A DNA stretch of 64,000 nucleotides, taken from positions 2,976,001-3,040,000 of the forward strand of contig JANCIK010000001.1 in NCBI GenBank assembly GCA_028532985.1. Direction: 5' to 3'. Numbering within the stretch: the stretch's first letter is position 1; every line of letters begins with the position of its first letter. Source of the stretch: Stropharia rugosoannulata. Lineage: Eukaryota; Basidiomycota; Agaricomycetes; Agaricales; Strophariaceae. Shown one piece after another: positions 57,238-64,000 of this stretch. The notes beneath the pieces are model-generated. The model had not been told where the DNA came from. It made no database searches and saw only the letters and a list, made by a program, of their open reading frames with translations. Position numbers and translations under genes: made by a program.

Positions 57238-59317
57238 TCACAGGAGCGGTAACCATTGACCTAAGAGTGCACATGGATTTCAGCAAGCGCCCCACGTTGG
57301 ATTGTAGAATTAAACGAAACGGACCTATGACTATACTGGGAAGATCAAAAAGATCCCGTCTTATCGAAAAGCAGAAGGTCGAGGGGACCGGGGCTCCCGA
57401 AGGCTTGAGTAGCACACAATGTGAGTACACCGATTGCGTGGTATTCTCAAACGCGTGCGAAGCGAAGTTTTCCCAGTATTCCACGACTGATTGGTTTTCA
57501 AACAGCTGGAAACGAGATTAGAAACCCATACGTGGCACCGGGGACACAGCCCAGAAGATCACGCGACCAGCGCCGCTACGCACCTCGTAAATGTATTTTT
57601 TCTTCCCATTGCCTACGAGGTCCTCCAGCGGCCACTCTGTCAGCATGCAGAATTCAGGGGCGACGAGGCAGATTTCCCCCGTGCGCCGCCAAACGACGGT
57701 CGGCGTGCCGCTATAGGACATGAGCTTGTCCAATTCCTGGGAGAACGACTATTACGCGACGTAAATATTAATGGGGTAGCGAATAACGCACGAGCAATGA
57801 CCGCTGGAAGCATTTCTCGACGAAGATCTCGTCTTCGAGCGATAATGGCATTTGCAGCGCGATAAGAGATGGCCGGAAGATGGCCAGCGCGCGTACGATG
57901 CGGAGAATGTCATTCTTCTCGAACCTGGCGGTTTGTTAGCGCGGATTCACTTAGCGAACCGGTTCGAAAATAGCGCACCGAGTTGGCAGATGCTTCATCA
58001 AGAAATGGTAGCCTTCGGTGTAATCGTAAGGCATGGTAACGCGATCATGTATGCTCTGCAGTTTAGAGCTGCATGCTGGGGCGGTGATGTCAGTGATACC
58101 TATAGGTATAGAAGCGGCCGTACTCGGTGAGCACGTCGAGGGAGGCGGTGAGAGAAGCCCACTTGTGGTAGCATCTTTCGAAGGGTCATCGAAGAGCGTC
58201 GCCGGGGGAGACCGTGGTCTCATGGAGAGTGGGAACCGTGGCTGCAGCGGATGCAGAGCCGAGGAGGAATAGGGCGATGCCGTGCCATAGGACATGTCGG
58301 TGATATCATCTGGTCGTGACGGATTTGGGTATGGATATGTTAAATAATGGGCAGAGTTCCCGGGAGACGTTGAGAGAGAATCTGGCTGGGCTGCTGACAT
58401 CTGAGGCTCGTCATAGGTGGAGGCAAAGGCGGCGCTGGAGGCGGCCAGGCGGGGAGAGGTGACAAAATCGATGGTATCGGTCGGCCAGGTTGAATATTGG
58501 GACGCGGCAGCTGGTGCGGGCGGGGGGCTGGATGCGGAGTCAGGTGGACTGGGGTTGCCCAATATTGCAGATAGAATGGAGTATTCGAGATTGGCGGCCT
58601 CTGAGGTGAAGGCGAAATTGGGATCAAATGCCGAGCTCAGCAGAGACTCGTTTTGGGCAAAAGGCTCAGCTATCAGGCGAGGGTGATGAGAAGGGAATCT
58701 GGACGGAAATAAAAGACAGCCTGCCTATTGGAATTGATGGAGCATCTGCGGAGGTACCTGCGGGGGCCGCCTGACTGTCGGCTGCAAGAGAGTTGCCTTG
58801 CTTGAGCTGTTCTACAACACGTGATCACAATGAATGGGGCAGGGCAATGCAACCACAGTGGAAGGGTACCTAGTTCGTCCTCGTCGAGCAGGTACTTTGC
58901 TTTTTTGCGATGGCCCTCTGTGCAGTTGTTGGCAAAGCCGCGCTTGACGCAGCGCTGGCAGGGCCGGGCTGGGGACGATGAGAAGGGGCGGACAAACAGA
59001 GGGCGGCACTCACAGTCGTCGCATGTGAGATGGGCCTTTTGGCAGTGGTAGCAGGCGCGATTTGCCTTCTTTTTCTTGGGGCCCTCGCGGGGCTTGCGCT
59101 GGGGCTGGGGCGAGGCAGAATCTGCGGACGAGTCGTCTGGGGTGTCGTTGCGTTTCCGCTTTGGGGCAGGAGCGGTCCCTGCTGAGGGTTTTTTCTTGAT
59201 GGCTGTGGCATGGGAGGAGGGGCCGGCCTGTGGGGGGTGAGTGGGGGCCAGGGGACGGGGCGAGGGACGTACGGCGAGGGCAGCGGGCCTGGGAGCGACG
59301 GCATATACGGTGGCCAT
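57238..59317 (-). CDS. ERT1: ERT1/RDS2-type transcription activator of gluconeogenesis
   Basis: Zn2Cys6 regulator of the ERT1/Rds2/AcuK family, which in other fungi activates gluconeogenic and non-fermentable-carbon genes. The start at 59317 gives MATVYAVAPRPAALAVRPSP and a long basic N-terminus. The zinc cluster spans an intron: ANRACYHCQKAHLTCDD plus SRPCQRCVKRGFANNC, followed by the family-typical EGHRKKAKYLLDEDE. A disordered Ser/Pro middle leads to the C-terminal PAS-like region: FEKNDILRIVRALAIFRPSL, YSGTPTVVWRRTGEICLVAP and FCMLTEWPLEDLVGNGKK. The last short exon adds QWLPLL after FDLPSIVIG. It diverges from the MTQ1-like gene, 146 nt between ATGs. Confidence 0.88.
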
Positions 59318-59463
59318 TGTCGAGGTTGGCGAGGGAGAGAGAGAAGCGGACCGGGCGATTGACGAGGGCCAGCTGATTTTGTTTTTTATTGCCGGCCGAG
59401 CGCTGGCTTTCTCCCGCCACGGGCCACATCAAACTGGTCCACCCCAGTCCGCTTGGCTTCCCC
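59318..59463. promoter_or_regulatory. bidirectional promoter, ERT1 / MTQ1-like
   Basis: Only 146 nt separate the divergent ATGs, so core promoters must overlap. GC-rich with no clear TATA element. Confidence 0.5.
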
Positions 59464-60364
59464 ATGCTCTCCCGCCTCGCCACCGTCCTCGGGTCCAAAC
59501 AGGCTGCCCACGAGCTGCGCTGGCTCCGCGCCGCCGTCCGCGCCCGCGCTGTCGACGCCGACCTCGACGCCCTCGTCGCCCGCCGTGTCCGCGGCGAGCC
59601 CCTCCAGTACATCCTCGGTGCGTCCCCCGCCGTCGTCGCGGCCCCCTCTGACCCAGCATACAGGCACCCAGCCGTTTGGCCCGCTTAATCTCCTAGTCCG
59701 TCCGCCCGTCCTCATCCCCCGCCCAGAGACCGAGCATTGGGTCCTCAGGCTCGCCGACGTCTACCGCCCACAGCCCCACCGCCCCGTCGCCCTCCTCGAC
59801 CTCGGCACTGGCACAGGCTGCATCCCCCTGCTGCTCTGCCACCTCTGGCCGCCGGGCAGCGTCTGTGCCCATGGCCTCGACATCTCGCCCCACGCCCGCC
59901 GATTGGCCCAGGACAACGCCACGCTCTGCAGCATCTCGCCAGCGGCCTCCCAACAGACGCCGCACAACACCTTCTCCGTCACCTCCGCAGACATCCTTGC
60001 GGCCGATTTTGCGGACACTGCGTCCTCCATTCGCCCGTCCTTCGACGTGATCACCTCCAATCCGCCGTACATACCGTGGAAAGACCGCCACGACCTGCCG
60101 CATTCCGTGATAAACTTCGAGGACCACACTGCCCTATTCGGAGGGCCCTCCGGCCTTGACTTCTATCACGCCATAGCACGCTTCGTCTCCCACAGAGATA
60201 TCCTCAACCCGGGTGCGCTCGTTGCCCTCGAAGTCGGTCACGACCAGGCAGCCACCGTCCAGGATATCATGCGCCAAACTGGCAAGTTCCGCCACACCGA
60301 AATCTGGCCTGATCCATGGGGAAAGCAGCGTACCGTCATCGCACACGCGCACGCCCAATCATGA
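59464..60364 (+). CDS. MTQ1: HemK/PrmC family N5-glutamine methyltransferase (MTQ1-like)
   Basis: Two exons (59464-59617, 59664-60364) encode 284 aa. The enzyme methylates the glutamine of the GGQ motif in release factors; the mitochondrial form is MTQ1. Motif I is LLDLGTGTGCIPLLLCHLWP, the signature catalytic loop is DVITSNPPYIPWKDR (NPPY), and the N-terminal helical domain ends GEPLQYILGTQPFG with LIPRPETEHWV. The C-terminus has GALVALEVGHDQAATVQDIM. MTQ1 is preferred over cytosolic MTQ2 because of the PrmC-like N-terminal domain; a presequence is not clear. Confidence 0.88.
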
Positions 60365-60889
60365 CACCCTGCAGAGCTTTTTTTGTAAACATCTTTCAAC
60401 GTGAAATGATCACACTCATTGCTATGAACAACGGCAGGCCGCGTGCCACCGCATAGATCGCATCCTCAAGGCAGACCGAGCGCACCAATGCGTCTGATCC
60501 AACCCGTTTTACTCCTTAGACGCTCTTCGCGGCCGACGGCGGATGTCATCCAATCCGCCCTTTGTCAGCGGCGGCACATGCTTAATGCGGCCTTCGGTCC
60601 GCCCTTTACTGGGCAGGGCACATCCCAAGACGTCATTCCAGGTCATTCCCCAGTGCCCATTGCCCAATCATCGCAAATCAAATTGCATGCTAATTAGAGT
60701 GCCAGTCTGGACGAAGTTTACAGAAGCGCATCCTAGCGCATCTTCCCCCATTATCAGAGCGATGGGCGCAGTACGCCAGCAGCGCTCTATTTATGAACAC
60801 CATTCATGTCCATAGAATGTCTCACATCCAAGACTGTGCAATAATGCCTCCTATACATCTCTGAATCATTTTCGTTCTAAAAGACCCTA
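60365..60889. other. intergenic, nothing recognised
   Basis: About 0.5 kb between the methyltransferase and F-box genes. Short frames only; no motif recognised. Confidence 0.5.
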
Positions 60890-62626
60890 ATGAGGCCGCA
60901 AGCTCGTGCTTTCACAATTTCCAATTCCCCAGCGCGAGGTAGTTGGTTCGCGAAGCACTCCCGTTCTAACGTACTTAACGTTCTCCTAATGTACGTTGAT
61001 AAATACCCGATTACGTTCAAGAACTACATTAATACCGCCACTGCTTATGCCCATAGGCTACCGAAATTACATGCCACCAATGAATTCGTCCTTGACGACG
61101 GATATATGCCGGTGCAGGTTCACTTGGGACGACCCAAGGTTGCACCTTCTATGCTTGGACGCTGCTGTCTTCGTAGAGCACACACCTACCCTGGTGCTCA
61201 ATCATCGCGTTCCCCTATCGACATCTTACCCGTAGAAGTCCTCCAGCATATTTTCGTCTTCTGTCTCCCTTGTGAACCGCTTCATCCAGAATATCTTTAT
61301 CATTCTCTCGACCTGCGAGGTTTCACCCCACGCTCAGCACCCTTGCTCTTGTGCCAGGTCAGCAGGTTCTGGAGACAATGTGCCGTCTCGCTGCCAAATC
61401 TCTGGTCGACATTGGATGTATATGTGTGCATGGGGAAGGCTCGTCCCGCACTTCCGTTGGCGGCCCTATGGCTCGCGCGTTCGGGCTCCCTTCCGCTGTC
61501 TCTGGCGCTTTACCAGCAAAACGAATCGAGTGATAACCGCGACGCGGCGGGTGAAGTACTTGACTTGTACAAGCGGTACATACGTCGATGGGGGAACATC
61601 AAATTCGACCTTACAGGCCCCAGGTACTGCCGGCTGCTGACCTCTGAACAAAGATCAGCGCCCATGCTCGAGCAGTTCAACATGCGCGCGTCGTACAGGA
61701 TCTACGAAGAAGATGAGAAAGACTTGTTTGGGTTTTTTGAATGCGTGCCCCGCCTTTCGCAACTCTTCGTGTCACGGATCCCCGGTCTGAATTTAGCTGG
61801 CGAAACATGCATCTCCATCCCATGGCATCAGCTAGTAACGCTCTCGCTTGACTACGTGCCATCCATCGGGACCGCACTGCGCATTCTCAGCAAATGCGCG
61901 CGCCTAGTGGACGTTTCGTTCAAGGTCGACTCCGTTACCGGCCCGCTGCCCGTGGAGCCCATCCTGCACCCGCTCTGCTCGCTGACGGCTAATCTCAGTC
62001 ATGACCACGTTGCGAGCTTTATGGAGAACGTAACTCTGCCCAACCTCAGCCGGCTGGCGGTGTACGTGCGCGGCCCGCTCGACCAGTACGGGTGGCCGCA
62101 GGCCGACTTCGGCGCCTTCCTCAAGCGCTCGGGGTGTAACCTGCTCCATTTCGAGATGCACGACACGGGCATGCGTTACGACGAGTTCGCGTCGTGCCTG
62201 AGCAACCCCCATCTGCAGACGCTCGAGCGCATCGTCGTCGAGGACAGGCAGGACTGGACGTGGGACCCGTTCGTGACGGACCTCGCGCTCGACCTGCTCA
62301 CCTGCTCGTCGTTCATTGACAAGACCGCGCTCGCGCGCTACAGCCCCCTCGACACGGAGTTCCTGCTCGAGAGCGACGCTGCGCGACTGACGGATGCGAC
62401 GTGTGCGCTGCCGAACCTGGAGGCGCTGACGTTCAGAGGGAGCTGCCTGTGGACGGCCGATGGGGCTGTGGCTGATATGGTCGAGTCGCGCTGGCGGTTC
62501 AACCGCAAGGACGTTAGGCGGCTTAAGCGCGTCGAGCTCGAGCTTCTGTCGAGCCACGTCGAGGACTTCCGCAGGCTCAAGGAGTTCGGCAAGGAGGGCT
62601 TGGAGCTGGACCTGCTGTTCCGCTAA
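60890..62626 (+). CDS. F-box domain protein
   Basis: A single reading frame of 578 codons. The F-box is near residues 108-155: SPIDILPVEVLQHIFVFCLP, then LCQVSRFWRQCAVSLPNLWS. F-box proteins recruit substrates to SCF ubiquitin ligases, and this arrangement (F-box followed by a degenerate leucine-rich region) is one of the largest gene families in Agaricomycetes. The LRR-like part includes HQLVTLSLDYVPSIGTALRI and LPNLSRLAVYVRGPLDQYG. The first about 100 residues look less protein-like, so the true start may lie further in or be spliced. GC content climbs sharply in the 3' half from about 61.9 kb. The substrate is unknown. Confidence 0.8.
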   Translation: MRPQARAFTISNSPARGSWFAKHSRSNVLNVLLMYVDKYPITFKNYINTATAYAHRLPKLHATNEFVLDDGYMPVQVHLGRPKVAPSMLGRCCLRRAHTYPGAQSSRSPIDILPVEVLQHIFVFCLPCEPLHPEYLYHSLDLRGFTPRSAPLLLCQVSRFWRQCAVSLPNLWSTLDVYVCMGKARPALPLAALWLARSGSLPLSLALYQQNESSDNRDAAGEVLDLYKRYIRRWGNIKFDLTGPRYCRLLTSEQRSAPMLEQFNMRASYRIYEEDEKDLFGFFECVPRLSQLFVSRIPGLNLAGETCISIPWHQLVTLSLDYVPSIGTALRILSKCARLVDVSFKVDSVTGPLPVEPILHPLCSLTANLSHDHVASFMENVTLPNLSRLAVYVRGPLDQYGWPQADFGAFLKRSGCNLLHFEMHDTGMRYDEFASCLSNPHLQTLERIVVEDRQDWTWDPFVTDLALDLLTCSSFIDKTALARYSPLDTEFLLESDAARLTDATCALPNLEALTFRGSCLWTADGAVADMVESRWRFNRKDVRRLKRVELELLSSHVEDFRRLKEFGKEGLELDLLFR

Positions 62627-62929
62627 AGTAGGCCATGCTTTTGTTCGTGCCGTACAACAATACAGGTGGTATGTAGAGTTGGGGGTGTTTTTTGATGCTA
62701 TCGGGACACGCTTCAATAGTTAATACGTATTTTTATATCTTTCCCTATCGTAGACTAGAAATAGACTTATAGATTATTTTTAGAGCCCACGCAGTTCTTT
62801 ATCTCTACTCCATTGCAGACAATCTTTGGGCGCCTCCTAGTACCCAGTTATAACTACCGAAGCCAAAATGAAATATACCATGTGCGCAATATTGCGCCAG
62901 ACAAGTCCAACAACGAGCTGAGAACGAGG

Positions 62930-63000
62930 CGATAAGACTGAGGGACTTCAGATAAACGTCAATTATCGTCTTGTCGCCGGTATCTAGTGGTTGCTGATAG
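62930..63000. promoter_or_regulatory. cluster of four HGATAR (GATA-factor) sites
   Basis: CGATAAG (62930-62936), AGATAAA (62950-62956), ATTATCG (62962-62968, reverse orientation) and TGATAG (62995-63000) lie within 71 nt, 200-270 nt before the allantoicase ATG. In fungi such clusters bind AreA/Gln3-type GATA factors that activate nitrogen-catabolite genes. Confidence 0.6.
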
Positions 63001-63149
63001 CAGCGTCGGCTTCTATTAGCTTCTATCTCGCTACTTCATGCCACGATACATACGATCGGGGGGGAACGATAGCGGCGGTCCGGAAGCGGGTGCCCTTCAA
63101 TCTCCTGTGTTTTACCCGTTAAATACGGGCACCACAGGCGACATAGCGC

Positions 63150-63155
63150 TATATA
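63150..63155 (+). promoter_or_regulatory. TATA-like element of allantoicase
   Basis: TATATA lies about 50 nt upstream of the allantoicase ATG. Confidence 0.4.
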
Positions 63156-63200
63156 CCAGCCTCCTTCCCCTAACCTGCTTGCTCGCTGTGCCCTGCTGCA

Positions 63201-64000
63201 ATGTCTTACGAACGTATCCAGCTACAGGACTTCAATGAGCACTTTTCTCCGCTGACCGGTACGCCTGACCGTCTTTCTCTGGATCACACGAGTAGTTTAA
63301 TTCACGCCTGCTACAGAACTATCGAGCGTTGCGCTGGGAGGACTCATAGTCTCTGTTTCGGATGAGTTCTTCGCAGAGGCGCGGCATCTGCTGGAAGTCG
63401 GCGTACGTCCCTATCTCTATTCGTGATTTCTCCGAACTGCGTCCATTGCTCACCGATGCAACTAACTATAGCCTGCGCCCTCCTTGAAGGGCCAGTTTGG
63501 GCCGAACGGCGCACTGTTCAGCGGCTGGGAGACGCGGCGTCACAACCCCGCTTATGACTGGTGCATAATCCAACTTGGCACAACCGGTTCGTTGCATGGG
63601 TTCGATGTGGACACCGCCAACTTCAATGGTTTGGTTCAACATATTCCTTGACCCGCGAATGTGATCATTCATAAGTATTTTTGTAGGAAACGAGGCGCCT
63701 GAGGTGTCGGTGCACGTCATTCATGATGCCGACCTGAAAGACCCAGCACACGACGATCCCAGAGTAAGCTTCTCCATTTTCCTGGCGTAGATGTTGTAAA
63801 TACTGATGAGCTTTGTGCGTCGTAGTGGGCTGAAGTGCTCCCGAGAGTGAACCTCGGGCCTAGCTCACAACACCTTTTTAAAATACCCGCTACAACACCT
63901 GTTAATTATGTGAAAATCAATATGTACCCCGACGGCGGAATTGTAGGTTCTTCGATACTATACGCGCTGGAGATGCTTGACGGAATTTCACCCAGGCCCG
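63201..64000 (+). CDS. DAL2: allantoicase, 5' part (runs off the window)
   Basis: Allantoicase hydrolyses allantoate to ureidoglycolate and urea in purine catabolism. Exons 63201-63258, 63317-63402, 63472-63628, 63687-63763, 63826-63942 and one starting at 63996 chain in frame. The protein begins [19 protein letters not shown]; motifs include [40 protein letters not shown] and [38 protein letters not shown], and [16 protein letters not shown]. These belong to the first of the two repeated allantoicase domains; the second must lie beyond the right edge. The GATA-site cluster upstream fits nitrogen-regulated expression. Confidence 0.92.

Larger units (their letters stand above)
62627..63200. 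other. allantoicase upstream region
   Basis: A 574-nt gap with no gene. It carries a cluster of GATA-factor sites and a TATATA element close to the allantoicase ATG (listed separately). Confidence 0.55.

Noticed and set aside
56888..57484. 198-codon minus-strand frame treated as its own gene
   Set aside because: Its first part is the penultimate ERT1 exon; the remainder is read-through past a GT donor. Splicing gives a short ERT1 tail instead.
59010..59612. 200-codon minus-strand frame spanning the ERT1/MTQ1 promoter
   Set aside because: Arg-rich read-through across the bidirectional promoter and out of frame with both genes.
1..64000. Transposons, CRISPR arrays, tRNA or rRNA genes
   Set aside because: No terminal repeats with transposase-like frames, no repeat-spacer pattern and no cloverleaf-like segment was recognised; a covariance-model scan would be needed to exclude tRNAs fully.

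Overview
The window is nuclear DNA of a filamentous basidiomycete, most likely an Agaricomycete. Coding exons are interrupted by many short GT-AG introns, mostly about 45-70 nt. The gene set is fungal: Zn2Cys6 regulators with the 'fungal-specific transcription factor' domain, an ERT1-type regulator, allantoicase, PEX5 and CHD1. Intergenic gaps are short, and several divergent gene pairs are separated by only 130-300 nt. I recognised no tRNA, rRNA, CRISPR array or intact transposon. Exon joins were worked out by hand from splice signals and reading frame. Where I quote a protein length for a multi-exon gene, the exon sum divides by three and ends in a stop codon.

Left part (1-18,700), AT-richer: a gene-poor edge, COG7 (Golgi tethering), a six-exon SNAPC3/SNAP50 homologue (snRNA transcription), then three tandem same-strand paralogous Zn2Cys6 regulators (TF-A, TF-B, TF-C). 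All three genes contain a 6-nt microexon that supplies the third cysteine of the zinc cluster. This is the most interesting observation here.

Middle (18,700-37,500): mitochondrial 2-methylcitrate dehydratase divergent from TF-C, an unrecognised serine-rich 793-aa protein, RNase H2 subunit B, a small secreted six-cysteine protein, a class-C beta-lactamase-like serine hydrolase, DNA ligase I, the splicing factor SLU7, a microsomal-type epoxide hydrolase and an unrecognised membrane/coiled-coil protein. Two stretches here (25.6-26.1 kb and 29.05-29.68 kb) look like eroded or unresolved genes. GC content rises visibly from about 35.7 kb.

Right part (37,800-64,000): CHD1 remodeller divergent from TFIIH subunit TFB4; Taspase 1-like protease; methylthioribose-1-phosphate isomerase (MRI1) divergent from a hormone-sensitive-lipase-like hydrolase; a C2H2 zinc-finger protein whose third finger needs a 7-nt microexon; PEX5; a CDC26-like APC/C subunit divergent from a PRA1 protein; ERT1-type gluconeogenesis regulator divergent from MTQ1-like glutamine methyltransferase; an F-box protein; and the 5' part of an allantoicase gene preceded by a cluster of GATA sites.

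Most genes are unrelated housekeeping functions. The thematic links are Okazaki-fragment/ribonucleotide processing (RNase H2B and DNA ligase I, each with a PCNA-binding-like motif), transcription by RNA polymerase II/III (SNAPC3, TFB4, CHD1), and alternative carbon/nitrogen use (methylcitrate dehydratase, ERT1, PEX5, allantoicase).
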